DNA of 64,000 nucleotides from Ancylobacter polymorphus (lineage in GTDB: Bacteria; Pseudomonadota; Alphaproteobacteria; Rhizobiales; Xanthobacteraceae), in the NCBI RefSeq assembly GCF_022836935.1, contig NZ_CP083239.1, positions 558,001 to 622,000 on the forward strand. The letters are read 5' to 3'. Numbering within the stretch: the stretch's first letter is position 1; the number at the start of each line of letters is the position of its first letter. The translations under genes and the position numbers were made by a program. The notes beneath the pieces are model-generated. The model did not search any database, was not told where the DNA came from, and worked only from the letters and a program-made list of their open reading frames with translations. Positions 26,889 through 36,593 of this stretch are shown here, piece by piece.

Positions 26889-27065
26889 ACACCATCATCC
26901 CGGCCGCGCGAAGCAAGAGCCGGGATCGCTTCCCGCAGGCACACCGTCATCCTGAGGTGCCCGGCCATCGGCCGGGCCTCGAAGGATGTCGCGGAGCCCC
27001 GCCCCTACCTCCATCCTTCGAGGCTCGCTGCGCTCGCACCTCAGGATGACGGTGCGTGCGCGGAT
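26889..27065. repeat. REP-like / long inverted repeat, copy 2
   Basis: Fills most of the 241-base gap after nudC. A 17-bp perfect outer stem (26944-26960 with 27036-27052) encloses a second 13-bp stem GCCTCGAAGGATG / CATCCTTCGAGGC (26976-26988 with 27012-27024), giving a cruciform-like structure. The CATCCTGAGGTGC and CCTCGAAGGATG motifs are familiar in Rhizobiales intergenic repeats. The left edge also carries ATCCCGG motifs shared with the copies at 11.6 and 34.2 kb. Confidence 0.75.
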
Positions 27066-27099
27066 GGCTCGGGGATGACGGCATAGGGGCCCCGTCCCC

Positions 27100-28218
27100 T
27101 CAGTCCCGCGTCCAGGCCTTGAAATGCTTGGAGAGTTTCAGCCCCTGCGCCTGATAATTGGAGCCGAGGCCCTCGCCATAGAGGGTGCGGGGGCGCTCCA
27201 GCATGGTCTCATAGACCAGCCGGCCGACGATCTGCCCGTCTTCGAGAATGAACGGCACCTCGCGCGAGCGCACTTCCAGCACGGCGCGGGCGCCGCGCCC
27301 GCCGGCGGCGTCATGGCCGAAGCCGGGGTCGAAGAAGCCGGCATAATGCACGCGGAACTCGCCCACCAGCGGGTCGAACGGCACCATCTCCGCCGCATGG
27401 CCGGGCGGCACATGCACCGCCTCCTTGGAGGCGAGGATGTAGAAGGCGTCGGGGTCCAGCACCAGCTCGCGCCGGCCGCGCGTCACCAGCGGCTCCCAGA
27501 AATCCTCGACCTCGCAGGCGGCGCGGCGGTCGACATCGATGACCCCGGTGTGGCGCTTGGCGCGGAAGCCGAGCAGGCCGCCAAAGCCCTCGCCGGAGAG
27601 ATCGACGCTCACCGCGATGCCGCCGCCGGCCACGTCAGGCTCGGGGCTGTCGACCAGTCGCTCGGCGGCGTTGAGGGAGGCGATGCCGGCCTCGTCGAGC
27701 CGCGCATCCCCCCGCCGGAAGCGGATCTGCGACAGGCGCGAGCCCTGCCGCACCAGAATGGGAAAGGTGCGCGGGCTGATTTCCAGATAGAGCTTGCCGG
27801 CATAGCCGGCGGGCACGATGTCGAAGGCGCGCGAACGGTCGGCGATGACGCGGGTGAACACGTCGAGCCGGCCAGTGGAGCTTTTCGGATTGGCCGAGGC
27901 GGCGATGTCGGCGGGCAGCGCCAGCGCTTCTTCCAGCTCGACGAGATAGACGCAGCCCGTCTCCAGCACCTCGCCGCCGGTGAGGTCGAGCTTATGCAGG
28001 CCGAGCCGGGTCAGGCGGTCCGCCACCGTCTCGCCGGGGCCGGGCAGGAAGCTGGCGCGGATGCGCCAGGCCACCGGGCCGAGCCGCAGGTCGAGGCTGG
28101 CCGGCTGCACCTGGTCGGCATCGAACGGGCGGGTGCTGCGAATGGCGCCGCCCGCGGCCAGCGCCTCGATGGCGTGGCCGGGCAGAATGCCCTCGCCGCT
28201 CAGACCTGACTCCGCCAC
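27100..28218 (-). CDS. dcd: 2'-deoxycytidine 5'-triphosphate deaminase, double-domain form
   Basis: 372 residues from GTG 28218 (GGAG at a suitable distance). Two tandem dCTP deaminase/dUTPase-type domains: residues about 20-190 (SLDLRLG, SSTGRLDVFTRV, GYAGKLYLEISP) and about 200-370 (FYILASKEAVHVPPGHAAEM, VHYAGFFDPGFG, GRLVYE). The catalytic glutamate-containing and phosphate-binding motifs are spread over both. This duplicated form is typical of Alphaproteobacteria. It supplies dUTP for thymidylate synthesis. Confidence 0.92.
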   Translation of the reverse strand: MAESGLSGEGILPGHAIEALAAGGAIRSTRPFDADQVQPASLDLRLGPVAWRIRASFLPGPGETVADRLTRLGLHKLDLTGGEVLETGCVYLVELEEALALPADIAASANPKSSTGRLDVFTRVIADRSRAFDIVPAGYAGKLYLEISPRTFPILVRQGSRLSQIRFRRGDARLDEAGIASLNAAERLVDSPEPDVAGGGIAVSVDLSGEGFGGLLGFRAKRHTGVIDVDRRAACEVEDFWEPLVTRGRRELVLDPDAFYILASKEAVHVPPGHAAEMVPFDPLVGEFRVHYAGFFDPGFGHDAAGGRGARAVLEVRSREVPFILEDGQIVGRLVYETMLERPRTLYGEGLGSNYQAQGLKLSKHFKAWTRD

Positions 28219-28278
28219 TCTGCCGCTCCGTCGCTGCGCGCCAACCGTGTGATGGCTTTAGCGGAGGCATCCGACGAC

Positions 28279-28316
28279 GCCAAGTGCTGGATGGCCAAGT
28301 GCTGGCCAAGTGCTGG
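28279..28316. repeat. Triple short direct repeat GCCAAGTGCTGG
   Basis: Three copies of a 12-base motif at 28279, 28294 and 28305 (the last two share one G) in the dcd-metZ gap. A ten-base match recurs at 37671 upstream of gcrA. Function unknown. Confidence 0.55.
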
Positions 28317-28366
28317 TCGGCAGAAGTCCGCTTGACGGCCCGCCCGGCACGGGAGTAAGCGAAACG

Positions 28367-28428
28367 GATCGACGTGGTCATTTGAGCCGGCCGGCTTGCC
28401 GCCACGCTAAACAAGGTTGCTAAACAGG
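28367..28428 (+). promoter_or_regulatory. SAM-II riboswitch
   Basis: The segment carries the SAM-II signature: ACGTGGTCATTTGAGCC, then CCGGCTTGC, CCACGCTAAACAAG and GCTAAA. ACGTGG and CCACG(C)T form P1, and the AAACAAG/GCTAAA part makes the pseudoknot. SAM binding hides the ribosome site of the following methionine gene. It ends about 58 bases before the metZ ATG. Confidence 0.93.
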
Positions 28429-28486
28429 CCGGGGCCGCGCGACAGCGCGGGCGACCCCGGTTCAATGCGAGAGACCGGAGCCGCGA

Positions 28487-29695
28487 ATGTCCGACACGCC
28501 CAAGCTTTCCCCTGCCGACATCGCCGGGCTGCGCCCCGAGACCCGCCTCGTGCAGGGCGGCATCCTGCGCTCGCCCTTCGGCGAGACTGCGGAGGCGCTG
28601 TACCTCACCCAGGGCTATGTCTATGAGAGCGCCGAGCAGGCCGAAGCCCGCTTCAAGGGCGAGGACCCCGGCTTCATCTACACCCGCTACTCCAACCCGA
28701 CGGCGGCGATGTTCGAAACCCGCCTCGCGCTGCTGGAAGGGGCGGAAGTCGCCCGCGCCACGGCGTCGGGCATGGCGGCCGTCACCGCCTCGCTGCTGTG
28801 CCAGCTGAAAGCCGGCGACCATGTGGTGGCGGCGCGGGCGCTGTTCGGCTCCTGCCGCTATGTGATCGAGGAATTGCTGCCGCGCTTCGGCATTGCCTCG
28901 ACGCTGGTGGACGGCACCGACCTCGCTGCCTGGAAGGCGGCGGTGCGGCCGGAAACCCGCGTGTTCTTCCTGGAAAGCCCGACCAACCCGACGCTGGAAC
29001 TGGTCGACATCGCGGCCGTGGCGGAGATTTCGAAGGCGGCCGGCGCCTGCCTCATCGTCGACAACGTCTTCGCCACGCCGATGCTGCAGAGCCCGCTCAG
29101 CCTGGGGGCCGATGTGGTGGTGTATTCCGCCACTAAGCATATTGACGGCCAGGGCCGCTGCCTCGCCGGCGTGGTGCTGTGTTCGGAGAAATTCCTCACC
29201 GACCATCTGCAGACCTTCCTGCGCCAGACCGGGCCGTCCGTTTCGCCCTTCAATGCCTGGGTGATGCTGAAGGGGCTGGAAACGCTGCCGCTGCGGGTCG
29301 AGCGTGCGCAGGCGAGCGCCGCCACGCTGGCCGACCGTCTCGCCGCCCTGCCCGGCGTCTCCCGCGTCATCTATCCCTTCCGCGCCGACCATCCCCAGCA
29401 CGAATTGGCGAAGCGCCAGATGCGCGGCGGCGGCACGCTGGTGACCTTCGAGGTGGAGGGCGGCAAGGCCGGCGCGTTCCGCTTCCTCAATGCGTTGAAG
29501 GTGGTGCGCATCTCCAACAATCTCGGCGACGCCAAGAGCCTCGTCACCCATCCCGCCACCACAACGCATCAGCGCTTCACCCCGGAAGCCCGCGCCGAGA
29601 TGGGCATTTTCGACGGCATGGTGCGGCTCTCGGTGGGGCTGGAGCATGTCGACGACCTCACCGACGACGTCGCCCGCGCGCTGAAAGAGGTGTGA
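28487..29695 (+). CDS. metZ: O-succinylhomoserine sulfhydrylase
   Basis: 402 residues of the Cys/Met PLP-dependent family. YTRYSNPT and ATASGMAAV are substrate/PLP-site motifs, and the PLP lysine lies in VVYSATKHIDGQG. The DxR-EFP-type family ending matches MetZ rather than cystathionine gamma-synthase. It makes homocysteine directly from O-succinylhomoserine and sulfide. It is controlled by the SAM-II riboswitch immediately upstream. Confidence 0.94.
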   Translation: MSDTPKLSPADIAGLRPETRLVQGGILRSPFGETAEALYLTQGYVYESAEQAEARFKGEDPGFIYTRYSNPTAAMFETRLALLEGAEVARATASGMAAVTASLLCQLKAGDHVVAARALFGSCRYVIEELLPRFGIASTLVDGTDLAAWKAAVRPETRVFFLESPTNPTLELVDIAAVAEISKAAGACLIVDNVFATPMLQSPLSLGADVVVYSATKHIDGQGRCLAGVVLCSEKFLTDHLQTFLRQTGPSVSPFNAWVMLKGLETLPLRVERAQASAATLADRLAALPGVSRVIYPFRADHPQHELAKRQMRGGGTLVTFEVEGGKAGAFRFLNALKVVRISNNLGDAKSLVTHPATTTHQRFTPEARAEMGIFDGMVRLSVGLEHVDDLTDDVARALKEV

Positions 29696-29825
29696 GGAAA
29701 CCACGCGGCACGGTATCCGGCGGCGGCACGCAAACGCAGGCGTGACCCGCCGCCGCTTGCTCTGCGGCGCCAAAAGCCTTTCAGTAGACACACTTGGGCG
29801 ATTCGGGGGGCGCGGGAGAGCGGGC

Positions 29826-30218
29826 ATGTATCGGGCGACGACGAAAGGCGTGCAGGTGACGGTAACCCCGCGCTTCGCACCCGAACGCTCCGATCCCGAG
29901 CGTAGCCAGTATTTCTGGGCCTACACGATCGAGATCATCAATCTCGGCGTCGACACGGTGCAGCTCAAATCCCGCCACTGGGTCATCACCGACGCGCTGG
30001 GCCGCGTGCAGGAAGTGCGCGGCGCCGGCGTGGTCGGCGAGCAGCCGGTGCTGCCGCCGGGCGGGCATTTCGAATATACAAGCGGCGTGCCGCTGCCGAC
30101 CTCCACCGGCATCATGGAAGGCCGCTACAGCCTGGAAACCACCACCGGCGAGACCTTCGAGGCCGAAGTTCCGGCCTTCTCGCTGGATGTGCCCGGCGAA
30201 GCGCGGACGCTGAACTGA
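29826..30218 (+). CDS. apaG: ApaG (Co2+/Mg2+ efflux-associated protein)
   Basis: 130 residues from ATG 29826 (GGGAGAGCGGG upstream; an earlier frame start at 29742 lacks similarity). Fibronectin-III-like fold with the motifs FAYxYTIEI-like FWAYTIEIINLG, LKSRHWVITDALGRVQEVRGAGVVGEQP and GIMEGRYSL. ApaG is widespread and of unclear biochemical role. It lies about 130 bases after metZ. Confidence 0.94.
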   Translation: MYRATTKGVQVTVTPRFAPERSDPERSQYFWAYTIEIINLGVDTVQLKSRHWVITDALGRVQEVRGAGVVGEQPVLPPGGHFEYTSGVPLPTSTGIMEGRYSLETTTGETFEAEVPAFSLDVPGEARTLN

Positions 30219-30322
30219 CGGGATGACCGGCGCAGCCGGCTTCCGGCCCTGCCGGGAAGCGGCTATGGTGGCGGCAGCTTTGCTTCGTGGGCCCCCGCCG
30301 CGCCGAATGGTCTCCTGATCCC

Positions 30323-31774
30323 GTGATCGACTTCCGCCCGATCGCCGCCATTCTCGGCGTCCTCCTCGCCGTCCTCGGCACGACGATGATGATTCCGGCG
30401 ATGGTCGACCTCGTCGCGGGCCGCGGCGACTTCCTCGCCTATGCCGCCTCCTCCGTCATCACCGTGTTCGTCGGCCTGTCGCTGTGGCTGGCGGGCCGTT
30501 CCAGCGAGGTGCAGCGCCTGTCGCTGCGCCAGGCCTTCGTGCTCACCACGCTGAGCTGGCTGCTGCTCTCCGCCTTCGCCGCCGTCCCCTTCATGTGGGC
30601 GGAATCGAACCTCTCCTTTGCCGATGCCTATTTCGAGGCGATGAGCGGGCTCACCACGACCGGCGCCACCGTCATTGGCGGCCTCGACCATCGCCCGCCG
30701 GGCCTGCTCATCTGGCGCGCCTTCCTGCACTGGTATGGCGGCATCGGCATCATCGTGCTGGCCATCGCCCTGCTGCCGATGATGCAGATCGGCGGCATGC
30801 AGCTGTTCCGCGCCGAATCCTCCGACAAGTCGGAGAAGCTGCTGCCGCGCGCGGCGCAGATGGCCAAGGGCATTCTCGCCTCCTACATCTTCCTCACCTT
30901 CGCCTGCGCCCTCACCTATGCCTTTTGCGGCATGAGCGTGTTCGACGCCGTCGCCCACGCCATGGCGACCATCTCCACCGGCGGCTTCTCCACCCACGAC
31001 GCCTCGATCGGCTATTTCAACAGCCCCGCCATCGAATACGCCGCCATCTTCTTCATGCTGTCGGGCTCGCTGCCCTTCGTGCTGTATGTGCGGGTGCTGG
31101 CAGGCGATTTCAGCCGGCTGTTCGCCAATGCCGAGGTGCGGCTGTTCCTGACGCTGGTGGCTCTGTTCACCGTCGTCTCCACCGTGCAGCAGGTGAGCGG
31201 CGGCATCAACCAGGGCGAGACCGCGCTACGCAACGCGCTGTTCAATGTCGTCTCGATCATGTCGACCACCGGCTTTGTCGCCGACGACTACACGAACTGG
31301 GGACCGCCGACCGAGGCGCTCTATTTCATCCTGCTGTTTCTCGGCGCCTGCACCGGCTCCACCGCCGGCGGCATGAAAGCCTTCCGCGTCGCCGTTCTCG
31401 GCTCGGCGCTGAAGCAGCACCTCAAGCGCGTCATCTATCCCAATGGCGTGTTCCCGGTGGTCTATGGCGGCAAGCCGATCGGCGACGATGTGGTGGCCTC
31501 GGTGCTGTCCTTCGCCTTTCTCTACCTCACCAGCTTCATGCTCATCGCCATCGCCATCAACATACTCGGCTTCGATCTGGTGACGGCCTTCTCCGCCTCG
31601 ATCACCGCGGTGGCGAATGTCGGCCCCGGCCTCGGGCCCGTGGTCGGCCCTGCGCAGAATTTCGCCACCCTGCCCGACCATGTGATCTGGCTGCTGTCCT
31701 TCGGCATGCTGGCGGGCCGGCTGGAATTGTTCACCGTGCTGGTGCTGTTCCTGCCGAGTTTCTGGCGGCGCTAG
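30323..31774 (+). CDS. TrkH family potassium uptake protein
   Basis: 483 residues from GTG 30323. Multi-helix membrane protein with four pore-loop (MPM) repeats, for example MSGLTTTGATVIGGLD and CTGSTAGGMKAFR, which carry the selectivity-filter glycines. It imports potassium with a TrkA-type regulatory subunit encoded elsewhere. The start lacks a strong Shine-Dalgarno, and GTG 30287 in the same frame is an alternative. Confidence 0.92.
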   Translation: MIDFRPIAAILGVLLAVLGTTMMIPAMVDLVAGRGDFLAYAASSVITVFVGLSLWLAGRSSEVQRLSLRQAFVLTTLSWLLLSAFAAVPFMWAESNLSFADAYFEAMSGLTTTGATVIGGLDHRPPGLLIWRAFLHWYGGIGIIVLAIALLPMMQIGGMQLFRAESSDKSEKLLPRAAQMAKGILASYIFLTFACALTYAFCGMSVFDAVAHAMATISTGGFSTHDASIGYFNSPAIEYAAIFFMLSGSLPFVLYVRVLAGDFSRLFANAEVRLFLTLVALFTVVSTVQQVSGGINQGETALRNALFNVVSIMSTTGFVADDYTNWGPPTEALYFILLFLGACTGSTAGGMKAFRVAVLGSALKQHLKRVIYPNGVFPVVYGGKPIGDDVVASVLSFAFLYLTSFMLIAIAINILGFDLVTAFSASITAVANVGPGLGPVVGPAQNFATLPDHVIWLLSFGMLAGRLELFTVLVLFLPSFWRR

Positions 31775-31831
31775 TTGGGCACCGCAGCATAAGCCGGTAT
31801 GCTGGCGCTCACTTCGCGACGAGGATTCTCC

Positions 31832-32995
31832 ATGCTTGCCGTACGGACGACGACCGAGGAATTGCTGGCCTATCTGGTCGCCTTCGACACGACGAGCCGC
31901 AACTCCAATCTCGATCTCATCGCCTTCGTGCGCGACTATCTCGCCGCCTTCGGCATCGAGAGCACGATCATCCCCAGCGAGGCCGGCGACAAGGCGAGCC
32001 TGTTCGCCACTATCGGGCCGGCGGGCGTGGGCGGCGTCTGCCTCTCCGGCCATTCCGATGTGGTGCCGGTGGACGGCCAGCCCTGGAGCACCGACCCGTT
32101 CACCCTCACCCCCGTCGATGACAAGGTCTATGGGCGCGGCTCCTGCGACATGAAGGGCTTTCTCGCCTGCTGCCTCGCCATGGTGCCGGACATGGTGGCC
32201 CGGCCGCTGGCGACGCCGATCCATCTTCTGGTGTCCTATGACGAGGAGGTCGGCTGCACCGGCGTGGTGCCGGCGGTGCGCCGGCTGGGCGTCGACCTGC
32301 CCCTGCCGCGCGCCTGCATCGTCGGCGAGCCGACCTCGATGCGGGTGGTGGACGCGCATAAATCCGGCATCGCTTATGTCACCACGGTCACCGGGCGGGA
32401 GGCACATTCCTCCATGCCGCAGCTCGGGGCCAACGCCATCTTCGCCGCCGCCGCGCTGATCGGGGAGCTCGACCGCATCCGCGCCGAGCTGGTGGCGGCG
32501 GGCGACCCTTCGGGCCGCTTCGACCCGCCCAGCACCACGCTGCAGGTGACGGTGGTCGGCGGCGGCACCGCCGGCAATATCGTGCCGCGCGAATGCGCCA
32601 TTCGCTGGAATGTGCGCGGCCTGCCGGGCTTCGACGAGGACGCGTTGCTGGAGCGCTTCACCCGTTTCGGCGCGGAGGTGGTGCTGCCGAAGCTGCGCGA
32701 GACCGCGCCGGAAGCCGCCATCACCACCGATTTCATCTACAAGGTGCCGCCGCTCGCGCCCCAGACCGGCTCGCCGGCCGAGACGCTGGCGCTGCGCCTC
32801 GCCGGGCAGAACCGCACCTATACCGTGTCCTACGGCACCGAAGGCGGCCACTTCCAGGCCCAGGGCATCCCCACCATCATCTGCGGGCCGGGCTCCATCG
32901 ACCAGGCGCACAAGCCGGACGAATATATCGAGATCAGCCAGCTGCGCGCCTGCGAGCGGTTCCTCGCCGGGCTCATCGCGGAGTGCGCGGGGTAA
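31832..32995 (+). CDS. argE: Acetylornithine deacetylase
   Basis: 387 residues from ATG 31832 (GAGGA upstream). M20 metallopeptidase with GHSDVVPVDG, the metal ligand region YGRGSCDMKG and the catalytic SYDEEVGCTG. Substrate class assigned from the ArgE-type sequence (RAHSSMPQ-like REAHSSMPQ, and GTEGGHFQ near the C-terminus). It removes the acetyl group to give ornithine; argD and argF lie nearby on the opposite strand. Confidence 0.92.
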   Translation: MLAVRTTTEELLAYLVAFDTTSRNSNLDLIAFVRDYLAAFGIESTIIPSEAGDKASLFATIGPAGVGGVCLSGHSDVVPVDGQPWSTDPFTLTPVDDKVYGRGSCDMKGFLACCLAMVPDMVARPLATPIHLLVSYDEEVGCTGVVPAVRRLGVDLPLPRACIVGEPTSMRVVDAHKSGIAYVTTVTGREAHSSMPQLGANAIFAAAALIGELDRIRAELVAAGDPSGRFDPPSTTLQVTVVGGGTAGNIVPRECAIRWNVRGLPGFDEDALLERFTRFGAEVVLPKLRETAPEAAITTDFIYKVPPLAPQTGSPAETLALRLAGQNRTYTVSYGTEGGHFQAQGIPTIICGPGSIDQAHKPDEYIEISQLRACERFLAGLIAECAG

Positions 32996-33011
32996 GCGCC
33001 GCTGTCGGCAA

Positions 33012-33038
33012 CATTCCCCGGGCCACGCCCGGGGAATG
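33012..33038. terminator. Bidirectional terminator hairpin
   Basis: A perfect 12-bp stem CATTCCCCGGGC / GCCCGGGGAATG with a three-base loop between the converging argE and hslO genes. Confidence 0.75.
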
Positions 33039-33061
33039 CGTGGGTCCACCAGACGGGCGGC

Positions 33062-34105
33062 TCAGCCCTGCGCGGCGCTTTCGTCCGCTTCGCCGCCCTC
33101 GACGACTTCCTCGGCCTTGAAGTCATAGGTGCGGCCGCAGAACTCGCAGGTGACGGCGATCTTGCCGTCCTCCACCAGGCTGCCGCGCTCTTCCGTCGTG
33201 AAGCTGGAGAGCACGTTCATCACCCGCTCGCGCGAGCAGGAGCATTTGGCGACCACGGCCTCGGTGTCGAACACCCGCACGCCGCGCTCGTGGAACAGGC
33301 GGAACAGCAGTCGCTCGCTGGAGAGGTCCGCGTCGACCAGTTCCACATCTTCCACCGTGCCCATGATGGAGAGCGTCTCGACCCAGGCGTCGTCCTCGTC
33401 CGTCTCGGGGAGGTCCATGCCCTCCGGCGCGTCGCCGGGATGCAGGTCGACCGGGCGCACCCGCCCGCCCTCGGTCGGCAGGAACTGCACCATCAGCCCG
33501 CCGGCCCGCCAGGAGGACGGCGCCCCGCCCGGGTGCATCTCCTCCGCCACGGCGAGGCGCACGCGGGTGGGGATCTGTTCGGACTGGGTGAAATATTGGT
33601 GCGCGGCGGCTTCCAGCCCCTCGCCCGCCAGCGCGACCACGCCCTGGTAGCGGTTGACGCTCAGCCCCTGGTCGATGGTCATGGCGAGATGGCCATGGCC
33701 GAGCAGCGCGCCGCTGTCGAAGCCGGCGCCGGCCGGCAGTGCCGCCTGCATCGCCTCCAGCCGCTCCAGATCGAAGCGGGCATAGGCGCGCACATCCTGC
33801 GGGGCGGCGAAATCCACCACGAGAAGGTCGACCGGCCCGTCGGTGCGCGTCTGCAGAATGAAGCGGCCCTGAATCTTCAGCGTCGAGCCGAGCAGCACGG
33901 TGAGCGCCACGGCCTCGCCGAGCAGGCGCTTGACCGCGGCGGGATAGTCGTGATGCGCGAGCACGGCGTCGAGGCTGGTGCCCAGACGCACGACGCGCCC
34001 GCGCACATCGAGCCCGTCAATGTGGAACGGGGTCACGCGGTCATCGACCGCGCGGGGATCGGGCCCACGAGAGGCCGGGGAGGGAGAAGCGCTGTGTGTT
34101 GTCAT
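33062..34105 (-). CDS. hslO: Redox-regulated chaperone Hsp33
   Basis: 347 residues from ATG 34105; the frame is open further upstream to 34342 but that part crosses a repeat and has no family match. The C-terminal redox switch is C-x-C (KCSCSRERV) and C-x2-C (CEFCGRTYD) about 28 residues apart, binding zinc until oxidation. The N-terminal chaperone domain has YPAAVKRLLGEAVALTVLL. It prevents aggregation during oxidative stress. It is downstream of argF on the same strand, a common alphaproteobacterial order. Confidence 0.94.
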   Translation of the reverse strand: MTTHSASPSPASRGPDPRAVDDRVTPFHIDGLDVRGRVVRLGTSLDAVLAHHDYPAAVKRLLGEAVALTVLLGSTLKIQGRFILQTRTDGPVDLLVVDFAAPQDVRAYARFDLERLEAMQAALPAGAGFDSGALLGHGHLAMTIDQGLSVNRYQGVVALAGEGLEAAAHQYFTQSEQIPTRVRLAVAEEMHPGGAPSSWRAGGLMVQFLPTEGGRVRPVDLHPGDAPEGMDLPETDEDDAWVETLSIMGTVEDVELVDADLSSERLLFRLFHERGVRVFDTEAVVAKCSCSRERVMNVLSSFTTEERGSLVEDGKIAVTCEFCGRTYDFKAEEVVEGGEADESAAQG

Positions 34106-34167
34106 GTCGCCCGCCCATATAGGAGCGCCGCCGGGAATGTGCGAGGGGGCCGGAGGACGCCCGTCAG

Positions 34168-34262
34168 TGCTGTCATCCCGGACGGACGCAGGCCGATCCG
34201 GGATCGGATTCAGGAGGGAACGCGATCCCGGCACGCCGCTGCGCGTCGGCCGGGATGACGGC
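34168..34262. repeat. REP-like repeat, copy 3
   Basis: GTCATCCCGG at the left and CCGGGATGAC at the right bound a block with internal GATCCCGG / CCGGGATC motifs, foldable into a large hairpin. It lies between argF and hslO, and the motif is shared with copies at 11.6 and 26.9 kb. Confidence 0.65.
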
Positions 34263-34268
34263 CCGGAA

Positions 34269-35207
34269 CTAGGCCACCGCGCCGTCGAGGCACCAGGCGA
34301 GAATGCCCTTCTGCGCGTGCAGCCGGTTTTCCGCCTCGTCAAACACCACGGATTGCGGGCCGTCCATCACCTCGTCGGTGACTTCCTCACCGCGATGCGC
34401 CGGCAGGCAGTGCATGAACAGCGCATCTTTCGCCGCCCGCCGCATCAGCGCGCCATTGACCTGGAAAGGTTTCAGCAGATTGTGCCGGCGTTCGGCCTCG
34501 GCATCGCCCATCGACACCCAGGTGTCGGTGACGACGCAATCCGCGCCCTCCACCGCCGCCTCGGCCTCATGGCCGAAAGTGACCCGGGCGCCGGTCTCGC
34601 GCACCCAGTTCACCAGCGCCGGGCGCGGGGCGAGTTCGGGCGGGGTGGCGACATTGAGCGCGAAGTCGAAGCGCTGGGCAGCATGCACCCAGGACACCAG
34701 CACATTATTGGCGTCACCGGTCCAGGCGACGGTGCGCCCAGCGATCGGCCCGCGATGCTCCTCGAAGGTGAGCACATCGGCCATGATCTGGCAGGGATGG
34801 GAATCGCGCGTCAGCCCGTTGATGACCGGCACCGTGGCATATTCGGCGAGTTCCGCCAGCGCCGCATGGTCGAGAATGCGGATCATGATCGCGTCGACAT
34901 AGCGCGAGAGCACGCGGGCGGTGTCGGCAATGGTCTCGCCGCGCCCGAGCTGCATTTCCGCGCCGGTCAGCATCAGCGTGTCGCCGCCGAGCTGGCGCAT
35001 GGCGAGATCGAAGGAAATGCGCGTGCGCGTGGAGGGCTGGTCGAACACCATGGCCAGCACTTTGCCGGCAAACGGCTTCTCCGCCGCCACTTCGCGCCGG
35101 CGGCTCTTGAGGCTCTTGGACAGCTCCATCACCGCCCGGAGTTCGTCCGCCGGCATCTGGTCGAGGTCGAGGAAGTGCTTCACCGCACCCGGATTATGCG
35201 CGTTCAT
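34269..35207 (-). CDS. argF: Ornithine carbamoyltransferase
   Basis: 312 residues. The carbamoyl-phosphate motif is STRTRISFD, the ornithine-side motif is [11 protein letters not shown], and DSHPCQ and WTGDANN are also present. Makes citrulline in arginine synthesis. Its start overlaps the argD stop by four bases. Confidence 0.96.
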   Translation of the reverse strand: MNAHNPGAVKHFLDLDQMPADELRAVMELSKSLKSRRREVAAEKPFAGKVLAMVFDQPSTRTRISFDLAMRQLGGDTLMLTGAEMQLGRGETIADTARVLSRYVDAIMIRILDHAALAELAEYATVPVINGLTRDSHPCQIMADVLTFEEHRGPIAGRTVAWTGDANNVLVSWVHAAQRFDFALNVATPPELAPRPALVNWVRETGARVTFGHEAEAAVEGADCVVTDTWVSMGDAEAERRHNLLKPFQVNGALMRRAAKDALFMHCLPAHRGEEVTDEVMDGPQSVVFDEAENRLHAQKGILAWCLDGAVA

Positions 35208-36412
35208 GCCGCAGCTCCCTTGGCGGCATCCGCCTTCAGCGTCGCCTCGATCCGCGCGCAGGCGGCGTCGAGCTTGGCGAATGCCGCGTCGATTTCGGCG
35301 TCGCCAATGGTCAGCGGCGGCAGCAGGCGCACGACATTGTCCGCCGCCGAGGGGGCGAGCATGCCCTCAGTCCGCATGGCGGCGATGAGATCGGTGTTGG
35401 GCACCACGGTGCGCAGGCCGAGCAGCAGGCCCTCGCCGCGCACTTCCGCGATCACCGCGGGGTGGCGGTCCTTCAGCTCGGCGAGGCGCTGGCGCAGCCG
35501 GGCCGAGGTGGCGAGCACCTGCTCGAAGAAACCCTCTTCCAGCACCACGTCCAGCACCGCATTGGCGACGCTCATCGCCAGCGGGTTGCCGCCATAGGTC
35601 GAGCCATGGGTGCCGGCGGTCATGCCTTTGGCGGCGTTCTCGGTGGCGAGGCAGGCGCCGACGGGGAAGCCGCCGCCAATGCCCTTGGCGACCGCCATGA
35701 TATCCGGCGTGATGCCGGCCCATTCATGGGCGAAGAACTTGCCGGTGCGCCCGACGCCGCACTGCACCTCGTCGAGGATGAGCAGCAGCCCATGCGCGTC
35801 GCACAGCGCCCGCAATTCGCGCAGGAAGGCCCAGGGCGCGGTGCGCACGCCGCCTTCGCCCTGCACCGGCTCGATGAGGATGGCACCGGTTTCCGGGCCG
35901 ATCGCCGCCTTCACCGCGTCGAGATCGCCGAACGGCACCTGGTCGAATCCGGGCATGGCCGGGCCGAAGCCTTCGAGATATTTCGCGTTGCCGCCGGCGG
36001 CGATGGTCGCCAGCGTGCGGCCGTGGAAGGCGCCCTCGAAGGTGATGATGCGGGCGCGCTCGGGCTGGCCGCTGGCGGAATGGTATTTGCGCGCCATCTT
36101 GATCGCGCATTCCAGCGCCTCGGCGCCCGAGTTCGTAAAGAACATGGTGTCGGCGAAGGTCGCCGCGGTGAGGCGCGCGGCGAGGCGCTCGCCGCCTTCG
36201 ATGCGGAACAGGTTGGAGAGGTGCCAGAGCTTGCCGGCCTGCGCGGTGAGCGCGGCGACGAGATGGGGATGGGCGTGGCCGAGCACGTTCACCGCGATGC
36301 CGGCGGTGAAGTCGAGATATCGCTCGCCGTCCTTGGTGAACAGCCAGGCGCCCTCGCCCCGCTCGAAAACGAGGTCGACACGGTTATAGGTCGGCAGGAT
36401 GGGGGTGATCAC
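35204..36412 (-). CDS. argD: Acetylornithine aminotransferase
   Basis: 402 residues from GTG 36412, preceded by GGGAGGGG; the frame is open to 36499 but would include a hairpin region. Class III PLP aminotransferase with [36 protein letters not shown] and the PLP lysine in [13 protein letters not shown]. It is first gene of the argD-argF pair and probably part of argD-argF-hslO. Confidence 0.95.
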   Translation of the reverse strand: MITPILPTYNRVDLVFERGEGAWLFTKDGERYLDFTAGIAVNVLGHAHPHLVAALTAQAGKLWHLSNLFRIEGGERLAARLTAATFADTMFFTNSGAEALECAIKMARKYHSASGQPERARIITFEGAFHGRTLATIAAGGNAKYLEGFGPAMPGFDQVPFGDLDAVKAAIGPETGAILIEPVQGEGGVRTAPWAFLRELRALCDAHGLLLILDEVQCGVGRTGKFFAHEWAGITPDIMAVAKGIGGGFPVGACLATENAAKGMTAGTHGSTYGGNPLAMSVANAVLDVVLEEGFFEQVLATSARLRQRLAELKDRHPAVIAEVRGEGLLLGLRTVVPNTDLIAAMRTEGMLAPSAADNVVRLLPPLTIGDAEIDAAFAKLDAACARIEATLKADAAKGAAA

Positions 36413-36464
36413 CTCGCCCCTCCCTCTCTCAACATGCAGCGCGCCCGCAGGGTCAACGCCCGCC

Positions 36465-36499
36465 CAAAACGAAACGTGCCGCCCTTGCGGGGGCGGCAC
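36465..36499 (-). terminator. Rho-independent terminator of the periplasmic-protein operon
   Basis: Read on the minus strand, GTGCCGCCC / GGGCGGCAC (36499-36491 with 36484-36476) is followed by GTTTCGTTTT. It sits after the Spy-like gene and before argD. Confidence 0.75.
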
Positions 36500-36593
36500 C
36501 CGATGGCGGCAATTCTAGCGAATGGCGACGTGCGGTCAATATTCGCCGGCCCGGCGCGCGCGAATTGCCGCCGGGCCGCGCGCCTCGGCGTCG

